Assembly: GCA_963576725.1 (NCBI GenBank)
Contig: OY755252.1
Location: 57,872,816-57,936,815, forward strand
DNA: 64,000 nucleotides
Source of the DNA: Azorinus chamasolen
Lineage: Eukaryota; Mollusca; Bivalvia; Cardiida; Solecurtidae
Direction of reading: 5' to 3'
Shown here one piece after another: positions 26,946 to 38,796 of the stretch. The notes below the pieces were generated by a model that was not told the DNA's origin, searched no databases, and saw only the letters and a list, made by a program, of their open reading frames with translations. Position 1 is the stretch's first letter. Every line of letters starts with the position of its first letter. A program made the translations under genes and the position numbers.

Positions 26946-27411
26946 ACCAGATGCATATTCTTACAAAGGGCCTTAACCTGACCTTTCATATTGATAGAGT
27001 TATGGTCCTTGAAAACATTACGCTATCGTAGCGAAACAATACTTTGCCTAAACATGTGTTCAACATTACCAGATGTATATTCTGACAAAGGGATGTAACC
27101 CTATTTTGCATATTGAGTTACGGTCCTTATGACAGGTTCTGCTGTAGAATATTGTTGATGCTTATGAATGAAATGTTACTGATGCTTTTGCCTAGTGTAG
27201 AAGATGGCTCAGACTTTCTGCAGCAAAACTTAAGGGTACAGTTTTTCATGGTGTAGCTCAGTTTCAATATTGTTTTGTATCTAGATACCTCAACTCTTAT
27301 CTGACTAACCATGACCTGAGTCAAATTTGCAGACAGCATGGATCCAGATTAGACACCAAGTTAATGGGCTTCTTATCAGGATCCAGGCAGCCTGACACTT
27401 GGTAAATAGTC

Positions 27412-27604
27412 CAGAGCTACAGATAAACGTGTGTACTCAAATACCAAAATCATTATTTCTCCATCAAACCCTATGTTGCGACCACTCTTTAGAATCGTCT
27501 CGAAGAGACGATTCTAAAGAGTGGTCACAACATGGGGTTCGGTGGAGATATAAAGAAGTTATTCTTGAAAATGTTTGAATTTATGCATCTTATCTGGACT
27601 TCTG
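27412..27604 (+). mobile_element. Family C hairpin MITE
   Basis: CAGAGCTACAGATAAACG to CTTATCTGGACTTCTG. The hairpin centre is cgtctcgaagagacg. Arms differ by single substitutions. Confidence 0.85.
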
Positions 27605-27829
27605 ATAGTTTCTTAAAAGTTTCTAAAATGGCTTACAATGTTCAACCTTCCATTTTTCATTATAACTCTTTTGTCTATGAATATTCAGTAGGTATTGAAA
27701 TTTGAAATAAGTATACAGTGCTCCCTCTCTTCAACGACACCCTTTGTGATACGAAGATTGTATGTGTTGTTCAGAGGGAGTTGTTATAGGGAGGGAAAAT
27801 CAAACATAATTAGCTTGTTTGCAGATCCC

Positions 27830-27965
27830 CAGATAAGGTGTTTGTCTAGAACTAAAACTGTTATGCCTCAATTAACCCTATGTTGTGACCACTTTTTAGA
27901 ATCGTCACAATGTGACGATTCTAAAGAGTGGTCACAACATAGGGTTTGATAGAGGCATAAAGAAA
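27830..27965 (+). mobile_element. Family C-type hairpin, variant
   Basis: tatgcctcaattaaccctatgttgtgacc faces its complement around cgtcacaatgtgacg. The outer parts differ from family C ends (ccccagataaggtg). 27720-27790 and 28000-28075 carry inverted phrases (agggagggaa, gttgttatag...), so this hairpin may lie in a larger damaged element. Confidence 0.6.
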
Positions 27966-28201
27966 ATACGATGGAAAAAAGTTGTTTCTGGGGCCTTGTT
28001 GTTTCAGAAACAGTGACATGCGTTGTAAGGAGGGAATCGTTATTGAGAGGGCCGTTGTAGGGAGGGAGCACTGTAGAATAGGGAAAGTGTTAAGGCAGTT
28101 TAAGGGTTCATTTGTGTCAGACCAGTCTAATGTTATTTGTTATTTTGTTATGGTTGTTATAAGGAAATATCATGATGTCTGTTTGATATGAAGCACATTC
28201 T

Positions 28202-28450
28202 TTAACCGTTCCCCTCATATAAACTCCTTTTCAAGCTTTTGACATCATGAATATTTATTAGCTCAATTTTTATATTGTAAACTTTTCATGGGAATTGTTT
28301 GCATTGACAAAAAATGTAGAATCAGATCTATACCATTTCAAAAGCAAACAGAACAGACCCTGATCAAACTGCTCCTTAAGGAGCCATCTGATCAGGGTCT
28401 TCTCGGTTTGCAAATATATGAAAAGGCGTTCATATGATGGAATGGGTTAA
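28202..28450 (-). mobile_element. TTAA MITE, family A variant
   Basis: TTAACCGTTCCCCTCATATA to tgatggaatgggttaa, TTAA at 28202-28205 and 28447-28450. Contains catcatgaatatttattagc and a core ctgctccttaaggagccat. Confidence 0.82.
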
Positions 28451-28660
28451 AGATATTGAAGTTATATTATTTACACAACCCCAGAAACTTACAAATGACT
28501 AGCCAAACATATTTGCAATAGTTTACATTGCATGTTTACATATTCCTGTCATACTAAATGTAACTTGACTTCAGTGACTAGCATTTGCAAACAGCTTGGA
28601 TCCAGAGTCACTCAATGTCTCCTCAGGATCCATGCTGTTTGACAGGCGATGAGTTGTTTC

Positions 28661-28886
28661 TATACCCTTTCCCTCATATAAGCATGTTTTCACGCATTTG
28701 CAAACAGAGTAGACCCAGATCAGATGGCTCCTATAGGAGCCATCTGATCATGGTCTACTCTGTTTGCTATTTGAATGTATGTTTCTAAAATGGCTAAAAT
28801 CTTCCACATTTCATTATAACTATCATGCCCATGAATATTCAGTAGGTATTGAAATTTGAAATAAATATAGAACAGGGAAAGGGTGA
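28661..28886 (+). mobile_element. TTAA MITE, family A
   Basis: tacccttccctcatataagc (left TTAA lost) to aacagggaaagggtgaac. Perfect core gatggctcctataggagccatc. 28580-28645 just upstream is a worn piece of the ggatccaaactgtttgc family. Confidence 0.78.
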
Positions 28887-29124
28887 ACATATTGACTGAA
28901 TAGGATAGTAAATGTTGTAACAGGTCAGGGTTTTGGCAGAAATAAAACAACTTTATATAAACACCAGTGTCATGGCAATGAACATGGTTTCTTTGCCATG
29001 ATGATGTAAAAATACCAAAGTTCTATTACATCTTTGTGTTATTATTTTATTTTATTGGATTGTTCTGAGGGTTTGTTTTTCCTAATATCTGGGGACCACA
29101 GTACAAGTAGGTAAAGGTGTATAT

Positions 29125-29383
29125 TTAACCCTTTACTTTATAAATACACCTTTCTGTGCATTTGCAAACAGAGTAGACCCAGATCAGACGGCTCCTATAG
29201 GAGCCGTCTGATCAGGGTCTGCTCTGTTTGTTTATGATATAATATAGATGTGATTCTATAGATGTGATTCTACAGTTGCTATAGCCAAACATTCAATGTG
29301 GTCATGTGCTAATATAACAATTAATCTAATTAATATTCATGATGTCTATTTCTTATATGAATATTCATTGAGTAAAGGGTTAA
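29125..29383 (+). mobile_element. TTAA MITE, family A'
   Basis: TTAACCCTTTACTTTATAAA to attgagtaaagggttaa with TTAA at both ends. Perfect core gacggctcctataggagccgtc and a duplicated tatagatgtgattcta. 29390-29550 that follows is a diverged family C hairpin. Confidence 0.88.
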
Positions 29384-29817
29384 ATACTAAACTCGTCATT
29401 TCTCAATCATGCCCTGTATTTGTGACCATTCTTTAAAATTGTCTCTCAAAGAGTGTCTGAGACAATTCTAAAGAATGATCACATAGGGTTTGAGAAATAT
29501 AATTTTATTGAAAATGTAATTGATGCACCATGTCTGGGACTCTGGATCATGTATTGATTTTTATCTTTTCATCACTAACTTGCATCTGTGATAGAAGTAT
29601 GACATGTTTTTAATTCTGAAAGTAAGTACAATACATGTATTTACTCCATTTCTTTAAAAAAAAAACACAATCTAAATCATATTGTCGAGTAGCATGAATA
29701 TTAATGAGATATCGAGTTACATGGCTTCTCATACTAATCCATTCTGTTTGCATAGATTATCACAAAGGTGCATTTTAGTGTTGAAAGAGATATAAAGACC
29801 ATGCCCATTGCCCCTAA

Positions 29818-29949
29818 GTTATAAAACTTTTTGCTAGAGTCTGAGATCATTCTCAAGCATCTGATTGGTCAGATTCTGAGCAAGCTCAGAATCTGACCAA
29901 TCAGATACTTGAGAATGATCTCAGACTCATACTCGGAAGTTTTATAACT
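29818..29949. mobile_element. Hairpin MITE (family H)
   Basis: gagtctgagatcattctcaa...gattctgagc meets its complement at gcaagctcagaatctgacc, giving arms of about 45 bp. The outer inverted ends ataaaacttt and aagttttata complete it. Related worn copies: 32212-32340 and 42232-42345. Confidence 0.85.
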
Positions 29950-30567
29950 GTGGACCCATCTTTGTTACAAATGCTGCATGTACATATATTTGAGGAATGA
30001 ATTGATATAATCAGGGAAAACTAGTTGGTTCTCTTTCCTAACCACAACGTCTAGTCCTTGAATAATTGAATATGCATGTAAGAAATAATGACACCATGGA
30101 TATAAATGAGCTGATTTTTCATACTGACATGAATCCAGAAAAGTTTAGGCTATTGCAGAAACCTTAGAGTAAAATTTATGTATACTGCCAGTCTGCCACC
30201 ACTTGATAAATGATCACACATATTTTAAAGTCTCATTTTTCATGTAAATTAATATCTGCACCCGACTAGCTCTCAAATGACTACAAATGAGGTTTTGTAT
30301 AGAAAATAACACCATTTTTATCTCCTGTTTGATAAAAAACGACACAGGAAAATATCTCGGAGCAAGCAGAAAAATCTCAAGTTAGCGTGTATGATGTCAG
30401 TGAATCACGTGACCATGGGCTATCGATAAGCGTTACCAAACATCAAAAGAGCAAATAGAGCTGAAAATAAATGCAGGTAAACGATTCCATATTCCATGAC
30501 CAGGACCAAGGTCTCTTAAAGTTATTTTCTATCCTCTGGTACATGTACTAGCATTGAAAGTTTTTTA

Positions 30568-31830
30568 TACGCCCACCTAATAAAGGTGGTCGTATACTGG
30601 CGTGGCCTGTCCGTCCGTCGGTAAACATTTTGTTTGTCCGCTGTTTTCTTGGAAAACTACTTGACGGATATTAATGAAACTTCACACAAATGTTTAATGC
30701 ATCAAGATCTGAATCTTTGTGGATTCTGAGGTTCATTTGACTTGTCGTTTTCGGAGTTATGGCCCTTGCACTTAATGATGTAAAATATATTAGGATGGCC
30801 GTAACTTTTTCATTTTAAATGATATTTACTTCAAATCTTTATATGATATTATATTGCCTGTGTTTTTATATGTCATTTTTGTGTCACCTGCCGAGAGGCA
30901 GTGTGTCACCTGCCGAGAGGCAGTGTGTCACTCAGGGATCACTTTTCCGTCGTCTGTCTCTGTCCGTCTGTCTGTCTGTCCGTCTTACTTTCTTTTTTTG
31001 ACTGTCACTTCTAAACTAATCGTTATAGAGCTTTCAAATTTCACATGTGTCTTCCTCTCATTGAGGACCATGGCTGTAAATAAGGTCCATCACTCTGGAT
31101 GCAAAAGTTTTTGAGTTATTCCCCTTTATTTTGATTTTCATCACACTTTCTATTTTGGCTGTCATTTCTAAACTAATCATTGTAGAGCTTTCAAATTTCA
31201 CATGTGTCTTCCTTTCATTGAGGACCATTGTTGTAACTAAGGTCCACAGACCGACTGATTGACCAATATTCAAAGGGACATGACTCTTTAAGAAAAAAAG
31301 ATAAACTGCAAAACTATTATTGGATGCTCATGTTCTCTTTATGATAAACACCTTGTAAAGTTTCATTGGATTCCAGTCAGCGGTTACTGAGAAACTGCGC
31401 GGAATAAAAGTCAACAGAGAGACCAACACAAAACTTTTAAACAAAGGGCCATAACTCTGAAATAAAATAAATTCACTATAAAACTATTATTGGATGCGCT
31501 TGCCATCTTCATGATAAAGTATCATATTAAGTTTCGTATGATTCCAGTCAGCAGTCGCTGAGAAACCATGCGGAATAAAAGTCAACAGACAGACCAAGAC
31601 AAAATTTTATACAAAAGGGCATAACGTTGTAAGAAAATCAATCGGCTGGAAAATTATAATTGGATGCGCATGTCCTCTTTGTGATTTAGCATCATGTCAA
31701 GTTTCATTGGATTCCAGTCAGTGGTTACTGGGAAACCGCGCGGAATAAAAGTCAACAGACAGACCGACCGACCAACCGACAAGCTGACTCCTATATACCC
31801 CACACTTTATTTGTTGGGGTATGATAAAAC
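30568..31830 (+). mobile_element. Satellite-cored element(s) with terminal hairpins
   Basis: It starts with a hairpin (tatacgcccacc...ggtggtcgtata, 30568-30596) and a (CCGTCTGT)n stretch. A 22-bp direct duplication (gtcacctgccgagaggcagt) lies at 30893-30926. About three 150-165 bp units follow (gattccagtcagcggttact, ggaataaaagtcaacag), ending at taccccaca...gttggggtat near 31797-31822. Probably two elements joined. No coding function is seen. Confidence 0.65.
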
Positions 31831-32415
31831 ACTGTCTCATCTGGATCCAAACTGTTTACAAACTTGATGCAAGTCAGTCTGCGCTTGGCAGATGACGTTT
31901 CGATCACCCTAAAGCAATCTCATATGCAATGTAATTGTTAATTGCTCTCCAGTTCAAGTTACTCGAAGGACTTGTATAAATCAATGTATTTAAATTTATT
32001 CGACCCTGACTAAATTGATCCAGAGCAGCATGAACAGACGTTTGAAAAGTCTAGATCAACCATGTGTTGATGCAAATTTGAAATCTAAAGAAATATTTTC
32101 GGTATCAACACGTTTTGGATTCAAGAATCTCTAAATGTAAGTTTGAATTATTTTGATTATCGAAATCTGACTGAATTGAAAAGCTACACTTCTGGTTTGA
32201 TATAAGGGTCCGAGGTTATAAGACTTCTGAATCTGAGTCCATCCTCAAGCATGCTGCATCTGACAGGTCAGATTTTGAGCAAGTTCCAGTAAGATGCTTG
32301 AGAATGATTATAGACTCGAGTAAAATGTTATAACCTCGGGGCCAGGTGTTTGAAAATTAACTGGAGTATGAATCTCAATTATATCGCTTTGAACACTGTA
32401 CCTATCTCAATCAAA

Positions 32416-32602
32416 TACAGTAAAACTTCTCTATAACGGCCACTAAATCGTGTTAATTAGTTTGTATTTAAGACAGGTGGCTGCTTAAAAAACTCCTATA
32501 GGAGCGTTCTGTTTTATTTTCACCTTACTTTAAGCAGCCACCTGCCTTTAACACAAAATACTTGATCTAATTTAGTGTCGTTATAGAGAGGTTTTACAGT
32601 AT
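32416..32602. mobile_element. pogo/Tigger-like MITE
   Basis: TACAGTAAAACTTCTCTATA at the left and its inverted TATAGAGAGGTTTTACAGTA at the right, with TA at both outer edges, as in Tc1/mariner-pogo elements. The inner hairpin is caggtggctgctta.../...taagcagccacctgcc. Other copies: 59590-59796, and worn ones at 17985-18075, 37430-37810 and 43430-43560. Confidence 0.8.
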
Positions 32603-32825
32603 CACATTTGATTTATTTTTTTTATTTTTTTGTTCCGATTGGTCCGCAGTGATTCTATCGGATCAACTCGGCGATGTCTACGAAACTCGCACCAGAAACC
32701 AATTCTCCACCACGATTACACCTTTCGTTTATAGGAGCGTAGCTGAGCCAAATCTAATGTACACACTATATATACATGTAGCTATATGGGTCCTGGGATA
32801 TGCTCCACCGGAAAAACAGAATTGT

Positions 32826-32948
32826 GCAGTTTTGTAACCATCGTGATAAATAGAGTATTTGCTCCTAAAGGAGCAAATACTCTATTTATCACAATGGTAT
32901 CAATAGGTGCTTTTTACAGAAAGGCGTCAATATTAGGGAATGAGTTAA
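32826..32948 (+). mobile_element. Family B MITE fragment
   Basis: Perfect hairpin tgataaatagagtatttgct.../...tatttatca around cctaaagg. The right end is agggaatgagttaa at 32935-32948. Left half lost. Confidence 0.7.
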
Positions 32949-33107
32949 AGCTTATATGACAAGGGTGTCTAACACTGTCGTCTAATCACAGCTAGAGGGA
33001 TAATTGAAAGGTCATTCAGAATTTAATACATAACAAAAATTTAGCATTTGAAGAAATTATATATTTTTGTTCTTACATTTCTGTCTTTTTGTTTAGACAT
33101 CAATAAA

Positions 33108-36100
33108 TCAAATAAAGCATAACAAAATAGCACCTAATACCATCCCTTTCTTCAGAATGTTCTTTGCATAACATTGCAGAGATGTCTTCTCTTCTGTTGT
33201 AACTATTTCTGATTGGTCAATTTCTTCCACGCATGACTGTGATTGGTTGTTCATTATTTTCCTTGTCTGTGATTGGTTGTCTGTCACAGATGTTGAACAG
33301 GTCCCTGACTCAACAGTTCTTGCTGCCTGCGTGATTTCTATTTTATCATCCTGTTCTCTTGATTCTGGTTGACTGGCTGGTATAATGACATAGTCCGATG
33401 GACGAGGCTGATACTTATAGCTATACCGTGTTTCACTTTCAAAGCCATATCTCATTTGTGATTCATCCTGGTTTGCCCATGGCAAACAAGCATCATTAAC
33501 AATAACTTCTGGAAGTGGTTTTGTACCAGTTATTGGAACATTTGGAGCAATGAAGATCTTTTGTTGAGCCAGACACTCGGTTTCAACAAACTGTGGATGC
33601 ATCAGGGTATCAACGAATGCTCTGTATTGTTCGGGAACAAACCTCGTGTCCAGTGTATATCTTTGGTAGAGGTCCCAATGCTCAGAACGGTGTCCAATGT
33701 TCTGCCATGGATAGATTCTTGGTGTTTTTACACTTGAATTGGTAGTCATGTGACTTTCATATTCATGTTGATAGATAGCCATTGGGTTCAGCTGACCGCG
33801 CTTAGGATCGAACCTCTGACATCTACTGACACTGTCATAGGTACTGATACCGGATGAAATGCTGTTGTGTCGAGTCGTTCCCATGTCAGGATAACCCATC
33901 TCGAACTCCATTCGGGTACCGTCGCAAAAGGAATCCTGAAGAGAGACAAATATACTTTATTAACCCATTCCCCCATAGGCTATTTTTAAATACAACCTCT
34001 TTGAATAAATCTACCAAAAAGGAGCATTAACTAGAGAAAAGGAAACGTTTAGATTTTTTAGTTTGAAACCATTGTGATAAATAGAGCATTTGCTCCTATG
34101 GGAGCAAATGCTCTATTTATCACAATAGTTTCACAAAGTGACTTCTACAGAGTCGTCAGAAGGGAATGGGTTAATGTACATCATTGTATTTGAATAAATC
34201 TACCGAAAAGGAGCATTAACTGGAGAAAAGGAAAATTTTAGAATTTTGTAGATTGAAACCATTGTGATAAATAGAGCATTTGCTCCTGTAGGAGCAAATG
34301 CTCTATTTATCACAATGGTTTTCACAAAGTGACTTTTACAGAGTCGTCAGAAGGGAATGGGTTAATGTTCATTGTTGTATTTTAATAATTAAAAGAAAAA
34401 AATATACTGGAGACAATTTTAAGATTCCTGTTACATGATTCAAAGAAGGATGTAGTGTGGAGGGTTCACATTTCTGTTTGTGTTATATGTGCATTAATTG
34501 AATAACGCTCTCTTATTGCTTTCAAAAGACTATTCTTGACATGTTTATACCTAGTTCGCCCTTATCCCGAGGTTAATTAAACTGATAATGAACTGTGTCA
34601 GCTCAAGATTTAGAATAACGCTGAATCTTTCACTCGCTAAATAATAAAACAAGAGTGCCAGTGGGCACAATATACGCCCGTCGAGGCCTTGTTCAACATA
34701 AACTGAGGTTAACATATTTGCTAAACGAAAATTCCAAGACTAAATGTGCAAAGTTCCAAGTTTCAAGGCTTTTTTTTTTTTTATCTCAAAGGGTTATGTA
34801 AATAATTTGACTTTAACAAAAACCTTAACCAAAATTTCCAAGTTAAAAAGGGCCATAATTCTGTCAAAATGCTTGACAGAGTTATGTACTCTTGCCGACA
34901 GGTGAAAGTTTTGATGGTGAACAAGCGTTCTAAGTTTCAAAGCTTTATCTCACAGGGTTATGTAAATAAGTGGACAATATAAACTGAGGTTAACATATTC
35001 TAAGTCCAATTGTGCGACATTGACCTTGGATATACATACCGGGACACATCCATGCTAATGTACCATGTCAAGATAAATATTGTGGTTGAGAAGGACCCAT
35101 CAAGCAGAACTTGAGTTAGAGATGTTACAGACAGACTGACATTTAACATTTTTGCTAAACGCAAATGCTAAACGCAAATTCTAAGTCTATTTATGCGCCA
35201 TTGACGTTGGGTATACGTACCTGGACTGGAAGGCTACTGTAGCATGTCCAGATAAACATTGTAGTTAAATTTGAGAACGATCTACCAAGCCAAATTTCAG
35301 TTAGAGATGTTACAGACGGACGGACAGACAGACAGACAGCGCCATTCCATAATACGTCCCGTTTTTCCAAACGGGCGTATAAAAACTGTTTCCTCCCTTT
35401 CTGAATAATATTGAAACAAAACCTGTATCAAAGTTTATCACTGAAGAATTTTTGTTCATGACAACAATACACATTCCGATTAAAGGCTCTTTCAGAAACC
35501 TTTTTGATCTGGATCTACACAGTTTGCGTATGTCTTATAATTATCATCCGTACTGCACTTTAAGGATTAATTCTATACATATGCAAATAAATTCTACTTT
35601 TAAAAGAACTGTAGAATCAGATCTATATCATGTCAAAAACCAAACACAGCAGACCCTGATCAGACGGCTCCTATATATATATGGATCTTCTGATTGGGAT
35701 CTACTCTGTTTGCAAGTGAGTGAAAAGGTGTTTACATGAAGGAAATGGTCAATAGTTAATTGCATATATATGTAAATAAATTCTGAAAGTGGGAGATCCT
35801 TTGAATGCAAAAGTGGCTATGCGAAAAGATAAAAGATCGGTTTTATTGAGTCTGTTCATGACCAGTAATTAAAATTGCAACACTACTCACGCCCCCTAGC
35901 ACCGGCTTAAGCGGTATTCAATTTTCATACTTCATACACGGAAACTGGTGATCCCGTTTGGAGGATCAGAAAATGTAACAAAACTGAGATTAACAATTAT
36001 TTTTTATGCATAGACAGTTCTAGAGAGAAAATGTACACTAGAGTGAACAGAATATTCAAGTTAGGAGTAGCAAGATATTTACATTCTTTTTCAATTCATT

Positions 36101-36903
36101 TTATCTACTTAACCTTTGAACATTTTTCGCAGCTTTTACAACAGAAATAGGCATATTAGTTTTAGCAGGCTGGTGTTGTATTTATGATTGGAAAACGAAC
36201 AATTAAATAAACGAGAGACACAGACAGAGAGAGAGACAAAGAAGGGAGACATATAGACAGACATAGATACAGAGAGACGGACATACAGAGACAGAGAGTG
36301 CCAGAGAGAGACAGAGAGAGACAGACAGGGAGAGACAGACAAAAATACACAGAGAGAGAGACAGAGTGACAGAGATAGAGAATTGACAGAGAAACAGAAA
36401 GACAGCTATGCAGACAAACAGAGTAGAATACTATATATGTAAACATTCACAATATTTCTAAAATGAATCCCGCTAGAGTTTACCCCGCTCTATAGATCCC
36501 GCTTTATTTTAAACATTTTATAACTGTAAGGTAGACATAGATCTATTTATCACTAGATTTAGAGTCAATGACGTGTTGAACCTCTTATTAGCAATTCTTT
36601 TCTTTTTTTTCAATTCTTGCTAAATGTCTTCGGGGCCGAATCATTGGATAAGTGAATGGAATGCACTGATCTATATTTTGATATTAAGTTATTCACCTAA
36701 GTCTTTTGAACTTCCACTCAGAAAATTAATATCGATTCACATGAAACAAAACGATAATTTTGAACACAAATTCATTGAGAAATATATAATACTTACGCTA
36801 AACATTGTGAAATTAGGTCCTTGTAAAGAGAGCCGTGACTGTCCTCATCAAAGATGAAAAATGGTCTGTTGGTCTCCTTATCAACGACGTTTAGTGACGT
36901 CAT
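33108..36903 (-). CDS. Unrecognised triplicated protein, paralogue 1 (two exons)
   Basis: Exon 1 36903-36797 (donor GTAAGT), exon 2 33935-33108 (acceptor ctcttcag, stop TGA). The long frame enters exon 2 as DSFCDGTRMEFEMGYPDMG. The exon 1 codons in that frame are ATG TTT AGC at 36805-36797, with an A at -3, giving about 278 aa. I do not recognise the family. The protein is hydrophilic and rich in Q, S and N, with no signal peptide. A central block (RYTLDTRFVPEQ, LMHPQFVETECL) is the part kept unchanged in all three copies. The C-terminus is KKGMVLGAILLCFI, a short hydrophobic tail after lysines that could be a membrane tail anchor (inference). An upstream ATG at 36903 opens a second frame overlapping the start. 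The intron carries MITE, satellite and GACA repeats. Confidence 0.75.
33960..34375 (-). mobile_element. Family B MITE plus tandem partial copy in paralogue 1 intron
   Basis: TTAACCCATTCCCCCATAGG to AAGGGAATGGGTTAATG, TTAA at 33960-33963 and 34171-34174. A second copy lacking the left terminus follows and ends at TTAA 34372-34375. Both have complete central hairpins. The first TTAA lies 25 bp upstream of exon 2. Confidence 0.88.
34655..35385 (+). mobile_element. Satellite-cored element in paralogue 1 intron
   Basis: Starts gccagtgggcacaatatacg and ends with a hairpin (tacgtcccgttt...aaacgggcgta) after gacggacggacagacagaca. The interior has 2-3 units with gagttagagatgttacagac. A truncated counterpart lies at 41215-41705 in paralogue 2, lacking the terminal hairpin. 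Confidence 0.65.
36200..36420 (-). repeat. GACA/GAGA microsatellite
   Basis: An imperfect (gacagaga)n tract in the paralogue 1 intron; a counterpart is at 42595-42800 in paralogue 2. The Ser/Leu/Cys-rich ORFs on the minus strand are its translation and not genes. Confidence 0.9.
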
Positions 36904-36960
36904 GAAAGGAAGTGACGTCTTCGACGTTATAATTTAATGGAAAAGTATAAAACATTGGCA
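36895..36960 (-). promoter_or_regulatory. Putative promoter/5' exon elements of paralogue 1
   Basis: A CRE palindrome TGACGTCA lies at 36895-36902, overlapping the upstream ATG, and a CRE-like TGACGTC at 36913-36919. Further upstream on the minus strand are TTTTATAC near 36950 and GCCAAT near 36960. CRE sites bind CREB/ATF factors; whether they act here is inference. Equivalent sites: 43291-43298 and 43309-43315; 49502-49509 and 49520-49526. Paralogue 3 has TTTTAGAC in place of TTTTATAC. Confidence 0.5.
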
Positions 36961-36999
36961 ATAGATGATATTTACTTCAATGATCACGATAAAATTCTA

Positions 37000-37375
37000 A
37001 AAATGGAATTAATATAATACATAATTATCATGTCAAAATACTCGTTAATCAATTTTATGTTTTCTTTGATTTTATGGCCGAATGCATGTAACAAAAATGT
37101 GACGTGTATTTGGACATGATAATCTTTGAAAAAGGCCCTTAGTGATCGAAATATCAGACCAGAGTTATTCAAGTATTTATGTAAAACAATTATTCAAAAT
37201 GAAGAAAATATTCCAAAATAGGGAATTAATATAATACATAAATACTTGAACTGCTCTGATCTAATATTTCGACCACTAAGGGCCTTTTTCAAAGATTATC
37301 ATGTCAAATGATATGATAATCTTTGAAAAAGGCCCTTATTGGTCGAAATATTAGATCAGAGCAGTTCAACTATTT
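37000..37375. repeat. Foldback repeat, upstream of paralogue 1
   Basis: tctaatatttcgaccactaagggcc...caaagattatcatgtcaa faces its complement at 37306-37372, plus a second diverged set at 37020-37165. Same family as 24345-24600. 37384-38540 beyond it holds pogo-like remnants and nothing gene-like. Confidence 0.78.
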
Positions 37376-38540
37376 ATCAATTATTCAAACGCAATATCGT
37401 TACATAGAATAAAATATTTTTAAATGCTAATACAGTAAAATCTCTCTAAACCGGACTTTGACAATAGAAGCCGGATTATGGTAATCATATAAAACAGGGG
37501 GTCATACTGAAAATTTATGTTTTATCGGTTGTCCTGGAAGTAGATTCCAAATTGAACCCAGTAGTTTTAGTGTGCAATGCACTTTATGGTTAAATTTACA
37601 CTTTAGTAAAATTGCACAAGTTGCACAAGTTAATAGGGAGTTGGAAAATGAACGCACAGGAGAATTTGCCTACTGCGATCACATAATGAATAAATATGGA
37701 CTTTTCCAAGAGCAAATGTTTGCTTAAAGTAGGGCGAAAGTAATACAAAAACACACAGTTGAACTTTCTACATATCTTTCGTCCTGCATTAAGCTACCAC
37801 CTCTTTAGAAAACTCAGAATTAGACTTATATTGGGTCAACCCAATTCACGTAAATTTTATTTAAATAGAGTCGGATATACAACAAATAACACAAACTCTA
37901 TAGAGTTTTTAACCCCGACTATCTACATAAATAAAGTGACATATATGGTAAAATAACGTTACAGAGTACTTATCTAACACTAGTATGAATAATCGAAGAC
38001 ATGTAATAGCAATTTTCAGATGACAATCTAAGACATAGCCATGCAATAAATGTAACACAAGGTCATGCAAGCATAGCTTAGCGTGTAGATTAAGATGTAC
38101 AGGTCATGCAATAGCAACTTAAGGGGTGATAAAAGATATATACAGTTATACAGCGGTAAAACATTCGTATGTTATTATGCAGATTGGATGATTGCCGTAA
38201 AGAGGTTTTTGCTGTACTGCTATTTTTCAATAACGATCAGCATTGTGCATCTGTAGCAATCATACTGTGAACAATATAAAGAGGTCAAATGTTGAGCTTG
38301 AGAAAGTGGAAAAGCTCTGGGAGAGAGGATCAGGGTGTTGTCCATGTTTAATTAATTATATTCATATATGGTATTGATTGTCTCTATAAAACATTAATTT
38401 CCAAATCATTTCCAATTTAGCATTGTATGATTTTTTAAGAAGAATTTAGACAAGTGACTGTTTTGCACAGGGTAAGCATCTTGTAGAAAGCTTCAAGGGT
38501 TTCTTAGTCATATTGACCCTGCATTAAGCTGAAACCTGTC

Positions 38541-38796
38541 TTAACCCATTCCCTCATATTGACGACTTTTGACGACTCTGTAAAAGTCACTTTGTGAAAC
38601 CATAGTGATAAATAGAGCATTTGCTCCTATAGGAGCAAATGCTCTATTTATCACAATGGTTTCAAATTACAAAATTCTAAATATTTCATTTTCTCTAGTT
38701 AATGCTCCTTTTCGGTAGATTTATTCAAAGCGGTTGGATCTAAAAATAGCCTATGAGGTAATGGATCTAAAAATATCCCATGAGGTAATGGGTTGA
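38541..38796 (+). mobile_element. TTAA MITE, family B
   Basis: TTAACCCATTCCCTCATATT to atgaggtaatgggttgaa, full hairpin around cctatagg. The right end is duplicated (gatctaaaaatagcc... twice), a feature shared with 45138-45393. Confidence 0.88.

Noticed and set aside
32649..32837. 62-residue plus-strand frame (MILSDQLGDVYETRTRN)
   Set aside because: No domain recognised, no convincing splice partners, and it runs into a MITE.
36136..36446. Minus-strand frames rich in Ser, Leu, Cys and Val
   Set aside because: They are translations of a GACA/GAGA microsatellite; the same happens at 42588-42833.
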